Counted from the stretch's first letter, positions 21,796 to 32,521 are shown. The stretch is 64,000 nucleotides of DNA from Tuctoria greenei (GCA_036927565.1 JAYESD010000005.1:15096565-15160564), one strand, 5' to 3'. Translations and numbers: made by a program. The notes: generated by a model from the sequence alone, not told the origin.

Positions 21796-22231
21796 ATTGA
21801 TGACAACCAATTGAGATTTCACAAAATAAGGCAAAAAAATGAGATTTTCATAAAGTATGCACATATGACTCAAAAATACATCAAGCAACAAGAGGATTAT
21901 CCATATGTGCATTCTTTATGGTGGGATGCATACTAAGTGCATGAATACATTAAGAATGACAGAATTTATATTAATCAACCGATACCAAGTGCATATGACA
22001 TTCCAGGAGCAAAAATGCAGTTTTCATCACATACTCGCAAATAAATTGAGCAATTCATCACAAGACCAAACTTAATAAGAAAACAGTGTTAAACTATTAC
22101 AATCACAAATAAAAGTACAGAGAAGGCTCTCTCCTCGCATCCTATTAGCTAAAGCTAAGACTTGACCCCCTCAATCTCTCCCCCTTTGGCATCAAGACAC
22201 CAAAAAGAGAGAGAGGAAGGTCCTAGGTTCT

Positions 22232-23788
22232 TCACTCTTCGCTGTCTGTCCTCTCGTCATCTTCTTCGTCGCTCTCCGCTTGACGAGGAGGAGAGGGAGG
22301 AGGAGGAGCGGAGCTGCTCGAGCCCCCAATGCCAAAATAGGCAAGCTCGGAGGGGGACAAGGGCCCAAGCTCGGAGATGTCAAGATCAGAATCTTCAGAA
22401 ATTACTGGAGATCCAATGGGGTTGATCTCCAGCTTTTCACTCAGTTGCTTCACATTGGCTTTGATATATCTCATATCCTCCTTCCTCTTCTGATTGAGTT
22501 TATGAAGCTTTACTTCAGTCTTCTTGCAGGGGGAGAATATCGCGGACAAGTATTTGAGGATCCCACTGGCGGATCCACTCCGAGGGGCTTCCCTGGAGGG
22601 GGGAGGAGCCCTAGCAGCATCTCTTTCTCTTGCCGGTGCCTCAGGACTTGAGGCTGGCGAGGGAGCAGCCTGGACACACACAGGCTGAGGCTTCTGAGGC
22701 CTCAGGGGAGTGTGCTCTACATCCTTCACAAATTCTATTCCTGTGACCTTCTCAATCATGAACATCAAGTAGGGAGCATAGCCACAGGACTGGTTGGGGG
22801 TGCTTGAGATGTTGACCATGTCGTTCCATATGTAATCTGCAACATCAAACTGTCTCTTCTTGCTTATGACCCTCATTAGAGTCCTGAGGTAGCCCTGTAC
22901 ACTCCCTGCATCCCCATCCTTGGGGGCAATGGTCTTCCGGAGAACTCTGTTCAGAACCACAAAGAAGGGCTTCATGTTCTTTGTGGAGGGAGGAACATAC
23001 TTAGAGTTGGGCTCATACATGAACTTCATTCCTTCCCTCTCAATGACCCCTATGTTGTGGATGATTAGGTGGTCATTTCCAGCAGAGTCTAAATGGAGCA
23101 AGCTTGCAAAATCCTCCTGAGTGATGGAGTACTTGGATCCATGGGTCATCCAAGTCACACTCTCTTCATCTTCACTCGAGAAGTGGCACGTTGCATAGAA
23201 TTGTGCAATCACTTCATCATTCCAATTGTGTCTGAAGACAAACAGATCCTTTAGACCATGCCTTTCTGCTGCAGCAATGACCTCATCAAAAGCTGAGCAC
23301 TTCTTCTTCTCTAGGTAGGCCCAGTCAATCCACTGACTGCGCACCACCGGAGTCTTCATCGGCAGGTAAACCAGCCTGTAGAAATCTGCATGGAAGTTTG
23401 TCCAAAACCTTCCATCAGCTGCGTGCTTTGGCCTTCCATAGCAATCAATGCTTCTTAGCTTGGCTGCCACATCGCTGCCTTTCCCATTGAATTTCTCTTC
23501 ATTGGGGTCCCGGACCCCTTCTCTGGGAGCATGAAGCTTCAAGGGCCCAACTGGCCCCGTTGCGACTCCCTTGCCCTTTCCCTTTGCTTGACGAAGGCTG
23601 CTTGTAGACGGAGCAGCCTTCAAGGCGGGTTTCTTGACACAGACCTTCCTCCGAACCTGGGGAGGGGAGGTAGCCGGCTCGGAAGGTCTTTCTTGGCGTT
23701 TCTTGCCAAGACCCGCCGAGGACCGAGGTGCCACCTCGTGGTCCAACTCGGCCTCAAAGTCGGAGATCTCGTTGTCAGAGCTCGACAT
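22232..23788 (-). CDS. E4 extra ORF after pol, retrotransposon-associated protein, open
   Basis: This is an uninterrupted ORF of about 518 codons from ATG 23788 (MSSSDNEISDFEAEL). The frame is open a little further upstream, but without an ATG. The N-terminal quarter is basic and serine/proline-rich (KGKGKGVATGP). The centre is a globular-looking region (FWTNFHADFYRLVYLP, FVFRHNWNDEVIAQFY, YSITQEDFASLLHLD, GYLRTLMRVISKKRQ) that resembles conserved transposon-associated proteins of plants. A proline-rich linker follows, then a lysine-rich helix (LHKLNQKRKEDMRYIK) and an acidic tail (ESDEEDDERTDSEE). It sits where SIRE elements carry their env-like ORF, but I see no clear transmembrane segment, so env-like is only a positional label. 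Expression route unknown. It is noteworthy that this ORF is intact while pol is not. Confidence 0.75.
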   Translation of the reverse strand: MSSSDNEISDFEAELDHEVAPRSSAGLGKKRQERPSEPATSPPQVRRKVCVKKPALKAAPSTSSLRQAKGKGKGVATGPVGPLKLHAPREGVRDPNEEKFNGKGSDVAAKLRSIDCYGRPKHAADGRFWTNFHADFYRLVYLPMKTPVVRSQWIDWAYLEKKKCSAFDEVIAAAERHGLKDLFVFRHNWNDEVIAQFYATCHFSSEDEESVTWMTHGSKYSITQEDFASLLHLDSAGNDHLIIHNIGVIEREGMKFMYEPNSKYVPPSTKNMKPFFVVLNRVLRKTIAPKDGDAGSVQGYLRTLMRVISKKRQFDVADYIWNDMVNISSTPNQSCGYAPYLMFMIEKVTGIEFVKDVEHTPLRPQKPQPVCVQAAPSPASSPEAPARERDAARAPPPSREAPRSGSASGILKYLSAIFSPCKKTEVKLHKLNQKRKEDMRYIKANVKQLSEKLEINPIGSPVISEDSDLDISELGPLSPSELAYFGIGGSSSSAPPPPSPPRQAESDEEDDERTDSEE

Positions 23789-24693
23789 GATCCGAGAATG
23801 ATTGAGCAAGAATAATGATAAGTTATACAAGGCATAGGTAAGACAAGATAGCAATGGATGGCATTAAGGAATTAAGGAATTAGGTTTCAGGTTCAGAAAC
23901 ATCGTACTTGTCCGGTGCTCAGGCACGGACTAGTCCGGTGTTCATCCTCAAAAACCTAACAGGTTGGACAGGATACAATCCCTAATTCAAATCTAGTCTA
24001 GCATACACATAGTACATCAACTAAACATGTAACTAGTGAAGGGTGCTAGACCAAACGATCAACAATTGAGAAAAAACACGATTTCTAGGATTTTGAAGAT
24101 TTTTACTGAAAAAATCGATGGAGGCTCGAAGTTTTGGGGGTTGGAGGTTAGACTAGTCCGCTAGCTTCAATCCCCAAGTCTTCAAGCTTGATATCCGCCC
24201 AAATGACTGGCTTTTCGACGGAGGATGCAAAAGATCGCCTTGGGAGCTCGAGCGCAAGAGAGAGGAAGCCTAGAGCGAATGTGGGGTGAGGAGATTAGGG
24301 TTTGGTGGCGGCTAGGGTTATGAACACGAAAAATCGGACAAGTCCGGACATGACCGGACTAGTCCGAAGTCATCCAGAGACCTATATCGGACTATTTCGT
24401 GGTCTATCGGACTAGTCCGGCCTAACCGACACTCTGCGGACTAGTCTGCATGGGCGGACTAGTCCGGGTAACCACGGACTAGTCCGTGGTCACTAGGAAA
24501 GAATTGCATAGCCCATTCATATATATTTGAAGGTTCAATAATAGAGAATAGAGAGGCAAAACAATTCAAGTAATCTTGATGAATTTGACCAGTAAGCATA
24601 CAACAATCATACAATGATCAAAATTCATCAAGATCTAATAATTGACATAGTTTTTCGAGAGAAAAATGGAGAGGGATGATTTTCACAATTCAA
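23789..24693 (-). other. E4 spacer between pol and the extra ORF, with palindromes
   Basis: About 900 bp without a recognised gene. It contains further CGGACTAGTCCG-type palindromes at about 23905-23938 and a dense group at 24335-24490 (at least seven sites, for example CGGACAAGTCCG, CGGACTAGTCCG and CCGGACTAGTCCGG). It may act as the leader or promoter region of the extra ORF; that is inference. Confidence 0.6.
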
Positions 24694-25927
24694 TCAACAA
24701 TTTTTGAAGCAATCATACAGGTATGCAACTTTTCGATCCACACTCCGAGAATCAAGAATATTTAGCTCATTTCGGAGTTCGCAAAAGCGCTTTTCATCAA
24801 GTGGCTTGGTGAATATGTCGGCCAATTGTTTTTGGGTGTTGACATGTGAGATGGTTATGTCTCCTTTCATGGAATGGTCTCTCAAGAAATGATGTCTTAT
24901 GTCTATGTGTTTAGTCCTAGAGTGCTCAACTGGATTGTGGGCTATTTTAATGGCACTCTCATTATCACAAAGGAGAGGAATACGGTTCATATTGTAACTG
25001 TAATCCCTTAGAGTTTGTCGCATCCAAAGGAGTTGTGCACAACAACTCCTGGCTGCAACATACTCCGCTTCGGCTGTGGATAATGCAATGGAATTTTGTT
25101 TCTTGGATGACCAAGAAACCAAAGATCTTCCTAGGAATTGGCATGTGCCAGAGGTGCTTTTTCTATCAACTTTGCACCCGGCATAATCTGCATCGGAGTA
25201 ACCAATGAGATTGAATTTGGAGCCTTTTGGGTACCAAAGACCAAGGTTGGGTGTATGAACTAAATATCTCAAGATTCTTTTTACGGCTGTCAAATGACAT
25301 TCCTTAGGGTTGGCTTGAAATCTTGCACACAAACATACACTCAACATAATATCCGGCCTAGATGCACATAAGTAGAGTAAAGATCCAATCATGGAGCGAT
25401 ATACCTTTTGGTCAACGCTTGGTCCATCTTCATTGAGATCCAAGTGGCCATTCGTAGCCATGGGAGTCTTTATGGGCTTTGCCTTGTCCATGCCAAACTT
25501 CTTGAGTATGTCCTGCGTGTACTTGGTTTGGCTTATGAATGTTCCTTCCCTTTGTTGCCGCACTTGGAATCCCAAGAAGTACTTCAATTCTCCCATCATT
25601 GACATTTCAAACCTGTCTATCATAATTCTACTAAATTCTTCACAGAAAGATTGGTTAGTTGACCCAACCATTATCAATTAAGAAATCTCTAAGACACTCA
25701 TACCAAGCTCTAGGAGCTTGTTTGAGGCCATAGAGAGCCTTACGCAGTTTATATACGTGGTTGGGGAACTCTTCGTCTTCAAACCCGGGTGGTTGCTCCA
25801 CGTACACCTCTTCCTTGATCGGTCCGTTGAGGAAGGCGCTTCTACTTGTGAGTAACCTTTGGCCACAAGTCGTGCCTTGTTTCTTGTCACCACTCCGTGT
25901 TCGTCTTGCTTGTTGCGGAAGACCCAC
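24694..25927 (-). pseudogene. E4 reverse transcriptase and RNase H, RT catalytic regions deleted
   Basis: The RNase H and RT thumb are well preserved: MSMMGELKYFLGFQV, KYTQDILKKFGM, SMIGSLLYLCASRPDI, YSDADYAGCKVDRKST, STAEAEYVAA, CDNESAIKIAHNP, HIDIRHHFLRD, DIFTKPLDEKRF. Upstream, the reading jumps from KARLVAKGYSQVE to SAFLNGPIKEEVYV. About 40 codons with the first catalytic aspartate are missing, and the frame changes. A second deletion joins ALYGLKQAPRAWYE...FLIDNG to GSTNQSFCEEF, removing the YVDD box. The RT cannot be active. Confidence 0.92.
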
Positions 25928-27765
25928 TTGGTGCCCACTATATTTGCATTAGGTCTTGCCACAAGTTCCCAAACCTCGTTTCTCTTGGAGTTGTTCAACT
26001 CTTCTTGCATTGCCACCACCCAGTCCGGATCCTTCAATGCATCCTCAGTCCTGCGTGGTTCCAAAAAGGAGACAAACGAGTAATGCTCACAAAAATTAGC
26101 TATACGAGATCTAGTGGTTACTCCCTTTTGGATGTCACCGATGATGTTGTTGATTGGGTGATCCCTTTGAATGCATTGGTATACTCTTGGGTGTGGCACT
26201 TGGAGAGTTGTGTGTTGGTGATCATTTTCTTCTCCCCCTGAGTGGTTGCCCTCGTTGATTTGTTGATCATCTTCATATTCTTGTGATTGATCTTGTGTCG
26301 AAGCTCCCCCTTGATTGTTGATCTCCTCTTGTGATTCACTTTCCTCTTGTATTTGTAACGATGACTCTTGTGGTTGAACTTCGCCTAGAGCCATTTTCTT
26401 CAATGCTTGATAAGGAGCTTCTTCTTTACCTAGTTCACATTGATCAACTTGCTCCTTTTGGGAGCCATTAGTTTCATCGAACACTACGTCACGTGCCACT
26501 TCAACAAGTCTGGAGGCCTTGTTGAAAACACGATAGGCGTAAGTGTTCGAATCATAACCAAGCAAGAAACCTTCATCGGACTTTGAAGCGAACTTTGAAG
26601 TCCTGGGCTTCTTGTTCAAGATATAACATGGAGAGCCGAAGACTCGAAAATATGAAATGTTTGGTTTGTTACCGGTGAGTAGCTCATAAGGAGTCTTCTT
26701 GAGTAGTCGATGAAGGTAGAGTCGATTTGCGGCGTGGCAAGCGGTGTTAATTGCTTCCGCCCAAAATCGATCTGAAGTCTTGTATTCATCGAGAATTGTT
26801 CTTGCCATCTCTATGAGCGTTCGGTTCTTCCTTTCGGCAACTCAGTTTTGTTGTGGAGAGTATGGTGCTGAAAATTCGTGCTTGATTCCCTCCTCATCAA
26901 GGTACTCCTCCACTTGTATGTTCTTGAACTCCGTGCCGTTGTCGCTCTGAATACTCTTGATCGATAGTGAGAACTCGTTTTGCGCTCGCTTGAAGAATTT
27001 CTTGAGTGTCCCTTGTGTTTCTGACTTGTCATGCAAAAATAACACCCAAGTGAAGCGGGAAAAATCATCAATAATGACTAAACCGTATTTATTACCGCCG
27101 ATGCTTATGTAAGCAATTGGACCAAACAGGTCCATATGAAGTAGTTTGAGCGGTCTTGTCGTAGTCATGATGTTCTTTGCGGGGTGATGTGCTCCAACTT
27201 GCTTCCCGGCTTGGCACGCACTACAAGGCCTGTCTTTCTCAAAAACAACATCTTTCAAACCTCGGATGTGATCGCCCTTGAGGAGTTTTTGAAGGTTCCT
27301 CATACCAACATGTGCTAGCCGTCTATGCCACAGCCAACCCATGTTGGTTTTTTCAATCAAGCATGTGTCGAGTTCGGCTTTATCCTTGTTGAAGTCAACA
27401 AGGTAAAGCTTTCCCTTCAACATACCCTTGAATTCAACGGAACCATCACTCCTCCTTGAGACGGTCACACCCTCGTTAGTGAACAAGCAATTATAACCTT
27501 TGTCACATAATTGAGATATGGACAACAGGTTATAATCTAAAGATTCAACATGTAAAACATGAGAAAGAGTGTGTTCAGAGGATATTGCTATTTTACCGGT
27601 ACCGAGCACCCTTCCTTGACTATTATCTCCAAAGTAAATGCCTTCGTTTGGGTCCTCGTTTTCTTCATATTCCACGAACATCCTCCTTTCTCCGGTCATG
27701 TGGTTGGTGCATCCACTGTCTAGCACCCATTTGGATCCACCGGAGGAATAGGCCTGCAGAAACAA
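25860..27765 (-). pseudogene. E4 protease and integrase, one nonsense codon
   Basis: Protease begins just after the gag stop, with WVLDSGCTNHMTGE (active-site DSG). The pre-integrase/zinc-binding motif is WLWHRRLAHVGMRNL ... CSACQAGKQ. The integrase core has LHMDLFGPI (catalytic aspartate), IQSDNGTEF (second aspartate) and SPQQN, where a TGA at about 26842 replaces a glycine codon before VAERKN (catalytic glutamate). The same frame continues with MARTILDEYKT, FWAEAINTACHAANR and YFRVFGSPCYI, then an acidic linker into RT. The single base change is the only break in this part. Confidence 0.9.
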
Positions 27766-27766
27766 A

Positions 27767-30181
27767 TTATGCCTTGGTTTTAGGTACCCAAGCTTGCTTG
27801 GGTCCTTGGAGGTTAGTTACAATACATTTGGGCACCCACACATGGGATTTTGTGTTCCCATGGTGTGGCCCAGCATAATAAGCATAAACTTTACCAAGAT
27901 TGTTTCTCATTAATACATAAGAGGCATCAAAGGTTTTCAACAAGAGTTGCTGTTGTTTATGGATCGGACTAGTCTGGGTGACCGGACTTGTCCGGATGAC
28001 CGGACTTGTCCGGACCACAACCGGACTAGTCCAGTGTTCATGAGAGTTCAGGTTATTGATTTTTGAGTTACCAGGTTGTGAGGGTCCTTCCTTCACAAAG
28101 GTAATCCTTCCCTTGTTATTCTTACGACTTCCAGCATTTTGCTTTCCATCATAAGAGTAACCAATGCCATACTTGACATTTGGAGGTCTTTGGACCAAGT
28201 ATGCACTACGTGCATAGTTGATCCTCTCCTTGTCAAATATTCCACATTGGGTAGGATTTTTATCCTTTGTGGAGGTAGACTTTTCCTTCAAACTGATGTT
28301 GATTTTACCACATTTGCACATATGAACAAGATTGGTTGAAGTGGGTTGAGAAGGTAGACTTGAAGAGGAGGAAGATTCACTTAGCTTGAGTGACTCAACT
28401 TGCACTTCAAGGATCTTGTTAACCTTGATCAGGTCATCAAGTTGATCCATGATTGCAACGTTTGAGTTGGTTAACTCCAAGCAAGTTTTCTTGCTTGAAG
28501 CTAGCTCAAGCTCTAGTGAGCTGTTTTTCTCCTTTTCAAGAACTAGAAGATTGTCAAGTTCGACATACTTCTCCTTTTGGGAGATAATCATGTCCTCTTG
28601 ACGATCAATTAGCCGTTCCTTCTCAACAAGTTGGTCAAGTAAAAATTTCATTTTAGCAGCAGTTTTTCTATCTAATCCAATTAACATATCTTCATCATCA
28701 CTATCTAGTTCATCATTGCTTGAGTAGGAATGCGTGGAAGGAGTTTTGATGTTTACCTTGCGTTTACCTTCCTTTGCCATGAGGCAAGTGCCATTTCCCT
28801 TATTTGTACCAAGCGTGGGGAAGAGTGTGGGTTTCTTGGACGTGCTTTCAATGGCTATGCTAGCCATCTCTTCTTCATCGGATGATGAGGACTCATCGTT
28901 TAAGTCCCACTCCTTTCCAATGTGTGCTTGTTCAGCTTGTTTCTTCTTCTTGAAGAATTTTTTCGGTTGAGGCTTGGCTTCTTTATTCTTCTTCTTGTTG
29001 TCCTCATACGGGCAATCGACTATAAAGTGGTTATACTCACCACAATTATAGCACGCCCGCCTCATCTTCGGCTTTGTCCTCTCTTTGTACTTGCCTTCAC
29101 TTGATTTTGTTCCTTGTCTTTTCTTCAATATTCTTTTGAACTTTTTCATGAACAAAATCATATCCTCTTTGTCCAGCTCACTGCTTTCATCATCGTTGTC
29201 CTCCTCAAGCTGTGCTTCTCTTGCTTCTTTGGATAGAGGCTTGAGTGTGGACTTTAAGGCAACTCCCTTCTTCTTGGCCGATGTGAGGTCGGCTATTTCT
29301 TTGACGTGCTTGGCTTGTTTCTCCATCATTTCAAAGTTGATGATTTTGCCAAGCAATTCATCTGGAGTCATCCTCTTGTACCCAGGACTTTCTCTGATCA
29401 TAGAGCATAGTGTGACATTGCGAGGCATAAAGGCTCTAAGGATGAGCTTTACAACCTCGTGGTCATTCCACTTCTTGCTCCCATATGATCGAACTTTGTT
29501 TACCAGTGTCTTCAATCGGTTGTACATGTCCTGGGGAGACTCGTCTTCCTCAATTGCGAACCTTCCTAGTTTGCCTTCGATCATTTCAATTTTCGCCTCC
29601 CGCACATGCCGGTCACCTTCATGGGTTGTTTGTAGTGTGTCCCAAATTTCCTTAGCAATCTCCAGTCCGTCCACCTTTGTGAATTCATCTCGACTTAGAG
29701 AGGAGGTGATTACAGTTGCGGCTTGAGCGTTTCTGTGGATGGCTTGCTCTTGACTTGGGGTGAGCTCTTCGTCGTCATCTGGGATGTCTATTCCTGTGCA
29801 CACAATATGCCATAAACTTGGGTTAAGGGAAATCAAGTGCATCTTCATATTTTGCCTCCACATGGAGTAATCACTCCCATCGAAGTGTGGGGCTTTTCCA
29901 AGAGGAATAGATAGGTAATGGTTGTTGTTTGAATTTAAACGATCATAGTTAAAAGGATATCGGGAGTAGTCGGTGTGACTACTCCCCTTCTTCTTTTCTT
30001 CAACTTTAGCTTTCCCTTTGGAAAGTGCTTTCTTTCTGAGGAGTGCTTTCAGCTCCAGCGTCTCCTCGTCATCATCATTGAAGTCTTGAATTGCTTCGAG
30101 ATACTTTTCCAGCTTTTGGTTCTTGTCGTTGTTCACTTCTTCCTGGTTGTTGATTTTTTGAACTTCCTTCATGTCCGACAT
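27767..30181 (-). CDS. E4 gag, open
   Basis: About 804 codons from ATG 30181 (MSDMKEVQKINNQEEV; the frame is open up to the primer site but without an earlier ATG). It carries the UBN2-type capsid region (DYSMWRQNMKMHLISL, KEIWDTLQTTHEGD, MYNRLKTLVNKVRS), one zinc knuckle (CYNCGEYNHFIVDCP, CX2CX4HX4C), a long coiled coil (QLVEKERLIDRQEDMI to QVESLKLSES), and near the end a stretch encoded by the palindrome array (VRTSPVIRTSPVTQTSP). It ends at TAA after PKTKA. Protease-integrase follows in the +1 frame, so a frameshift or stop bypass would be needed for a fused product. Length is at the upper end for copia gag, as usual for SIRE types. Confidence 0.85.
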   Translation of the reverse strand: MSDMKEVQKINNQEEVNNDKNQKLEKYLEAIQDFNDDDEETLELKALLRKKALSKGKAKVEEKKKGSSHTDYSRYPFNYDRLNSNNNHYLSIPLGKAPHFDGSDYSMWRQNMKMHLISLNPSLWHIVCTGIDIPDDDEELTPSQEQAIHRNAQAATVITSSLSRDEFTKVDGLEIAKEIWDTLQTTHEGDRHVREAKIEMIEGKLGRFAIEEDESPQDMYNRLKTLVNKVRSYGSKKWNDHEVVKLILRAFMPRNVTLCSMIRESPGYKRMTPDELLGKIINFEMMEKQAKHVKEIADLTSAKKKGVALKSTLKPLSKEAREAQLEEDNDDESSELDKEDMILFMKKFKRILKKRQGTKSSEGKYKERTKPKMRRACYNCGEYNHFIVDCPYEDNKKKNKEAKPQPKKFFKKKKQAEQAHIGKEWDLNDESSSSDEEEMASIAIESTSKKPTLFPTLGTNKGNGTCLMAKEGKRKVNIKTPSTHSYSSNDELDSDDEDMLIGLDRKTAAKMKFLLDQLVEKERLIDRQEDMIISQKEKYVELDNLLVLEKEKNSSLELELASSKKTCLELTNSNVAIMDQLDDLIKVNKILEVQVESLKLSESSSSSSLPSQPTSTNLVHMCKCGKINISLKEKSTSTKDKNPTQCGIFDKERINYARSAYLVQRPPNVKYGIGYSYDGKQNAGSRKNNKGRITFVKEGPSQPGNSKINNLNSHEHWTSPVVVRTSPVIRTSPVTQTSPIHKQQQLLLKTFDASYVLMRNNLGKVYAYYAGPHHGNTKSHVWVPKCIVTNLQGPKQAWVPKTKA
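27963..28035. repeat. Palindrome cluster inside the E4 gag coding sequence
   Basis: CGGAC-type palindromes start at 27965, 27983, 28001 and 28022. The steps of 18, 18 and 21 bp are all multiples of three. On the coding strand they read as repeats of RTSP, with no stop. Confidence 0.85.
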
Positions 30182-30216
30182 GATCTCTTCGAGTGGTTGC
30201 ACTCTTTCTTGAAGAA

Positions 30217-30231
30217 CCTGCTCTGATACCA
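30217..30231 (-). other. E4 primer binding site
   Basis: The minus strand reads TGGTATCAGAGCAGG two bases inside the 5' LTR. It matches the 3' end complement of initiator methionine tRNA over its first 12 bases. Confidence 0.88.
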
Positions 30232-30233
30232 AT

Positions 30234-31793
30234 TGAATGTAGGCCTAGAGGGGGGTGAATAGGCCTTTTTAAATTTTCTCGGTTCCTGTAACACTCAACA
30301 ACAAGGTCAATACCAGAGATATCGGACTAGTCCGGTAAAGTGCGGACTAGTCCGTTTTCACGGGCTAAGTTGATCAAGTTCAGTCAATTTGATTGATTCG
30401 TTAATGTTTGCAGCGGAAATATAAACTTGGATGACAGTTTAATAGTTGTATGTCAAATTCTTTTACAATTAAGGCTCTTGTTCAACAATTTAACTTGAAT
30501 TGAACAAAGTGAATCAAACCCTAGATTAAGTTGATCAATTAAGATGAAGAATGCAAAAGGACAAGACACAAGTTTTATCCCGTGGTTCGGCTACCACGAA
30601 GGCAACCTACGTCCACGTTGAGGAGCCCACAAAAGGACCGGGTCTTCTCCAACCCTTCCCTCGTCGGATCGCCACGAAGGCCAATCCTCTTCCACTAATC
30701 ACAAAGGGTAAATAACCAAGTTGAAGGGGCGTTCTCACACGTTGAGAGCTCCCTTGATTACAACTTACAAAGCCACCAATAACACACTCGAAAATTACAA
30801 ATTGAAACGCAAGAGTGTGTTAGAGAATCAAACCAAGAGCTAAATGATGTGTGCCAAGTGTCTCTCCAATGATCTAGAAGTGATCTTCAATAGATTGATC
30901 GATTTTGCACTTAATTTCGTGGAGAGAGGTGGTTTTTGAGTCTCTTGGGAGGTGTGACGGCGCTAGGGTTCGAGAGTGTGTAAAAGTGGGCCGTGCACCT
31001 CTATTTATATGGGGTTTCTAAAAGTGACCGTTAGGGTTCAGAAAGATCGGACTAGTCCGTGGTGGTCACCGGACTAGTCCGGTGTGCTGTGTGTAGCAAA
31101 CCCTAAGTGTCCAGGAATATCGGACTAGTCCGGTTGAAAACGAACTTGTCCGATTTCACTACTGGAAATCTTCGGACTAGTCCGATTGCCATCGGACTTG
31201 TCCGGACATATGAAACCCTAAGTGTTTAGGATGACAAGTCCGCACTTGGAGGACTTGTCCGATTTAGATCAGTGTGTATATCGGACTAGTCCGAGTAAAC
31301 ACCGGACTTGTCCGAAGTGGATCAGAAAGAATATCGGACTAGTCTGGATCACAACGGACTTGTCCGATTTTGTGTGACTTGTGCATTGTGTTGAGGACTA
31401 GTCCGCATTGGGGAGGACTAGTCCGAAGTGGATCAGAAAGATATCAGACTAGTACGATGGATACCGGACTTGTCCGATCTAGTGCAGAATGTGATATCGG
31501 TCTAGTCCGGCTGTTATCGGACTAGTCCGGTCCTGTATAACTTTGTGCATTGTGTGTGTGTGCTTGAAAGTGATTGAGCTCTTGGGTGTGTTTCCTTAAC
31601 ACACTCCATACATAATAATCTACTATTTTCTTCTCCTTGAGCTCAAATTCACTTTGCTTCTCATTTCCCTTCTTTTTGGCATTTTTCTCATTTTTCATTA
31701 TGTGCCTGCATTCATCTCAACAAAAGGATTAGGATCCCAATTGCTTGTCATAAATCATCCAAAACCCACAAGGGAGTCCTAGATGCACTTTCA
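30234..31793 (-). repeat. E4 5' LTR (1560 bp)
   Basis: It is near-identical to 20216-21777, with the same array and TATA box. Differences include a few within palindromes (for example CGGTCTAG for CGGACTAG near 31498), so sites are being lost by point mutation. Confidence 0.93.
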
Positions 31794-32521
31794 ACTTCCA
31801 TGATTAGAGGGTATTTGGTATTGGTAATGGTTATTGTAATGGTTATTGTAATTGTTATTGTAATTGTTATTGTGATGGTTATGGTTGGTTATGGATTTAT
31901 TTCTGGTATTGAATATGGTTATTGGCAAATGATGAAATCTGGAATCATGGATGAGGATGGTGAATTATGGACTGGTATTATGATATTATTTATGATTATG
32001 ATGGGGTTACTTTACATAATATGATATATTGCTTTTCAAATGTTTTACAGTACTTTTCAGCACTTTGCCATTATTATTGTCGTCATTTGAATCAGCCACA
32101 TGTCATACTTTCCACACTTGCTGAGTACGACATGTACTCACTCTTGCAATCCCCCACCCCAACAGTTGCAGGTCAGGATTGGAAGTTTAATGGCGATAAT
32201 GCGGAGTTCTAGGCCGTGTCTACCGTCAGCTTTGCCTGTGGTGTTGATTGGAGCTGCGCATACATACCCTATCGCTTATGCTGCATAGTTGCTTAGTTTG
32301 CTTAATTAGTTTATTTCTGCTGCATTAGTTAAACTTGTCTTTAATATTCATTAGAGCTTGTATTCGAGGATAATCTGGTTTGTGTAATAAATTTGGTTAA
32401 TTAATCTTGTCTTGTGGTAATTTTCTGTATACTCTTTTGTGATTGCACTCGTGTATGTGTGATGAACATCCTGGGCACACATATGCGTTAGCTTGGTTCA
32501 TTTTCGGAACCGGGCGTCACA
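31794..32521 (+). repeat. E3 5' LTR, last part (after E4)
   Basis: It resumes with ACTTCCATGATTAGAGGG and ends CGGGCGTCACA at 32521. It matches 49173-49892. A 12-bp minisatellite (GGTTATTGTAAT, about 4 copies) lies at 31829-31876, with fewer or altered copies in the other family LTRs. Confidence 0.93.

Larger units (their letters stand above)
20216..31793 (-). mobile_element. E4: SIRE/Maximus-type Ty1-copia element with extra ORF (11.6 kb)
   Basis: LTRs 20216-21777 and 30234-31793 are nearly identical; I counted roughly twenty differences by eye. They are flanked by a perfect ACTTC duplication. On the minus strand it reads primer site, gag, protease-integrase, RT-RNase H, then an extra ORF before the 3' LTR. 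That layout, and the LTR start TGAAAGTGCATC, are typical of SIRE-type elements, whose members often carry an additional (env-like) ORF after pol. Two deletions in the RT remove both catalytic aspartate motifs, and one nonsense codon lies in integrase. Gag and the extra ORF are open. Confidence 0.93.

Noticed and set aside
29085..29726. 213-codon plus-strand ORF
   Set aside because: It is antisense to the open gag of E4, is serine/leucine-rich as expected from the complement, and has no recognised motif.
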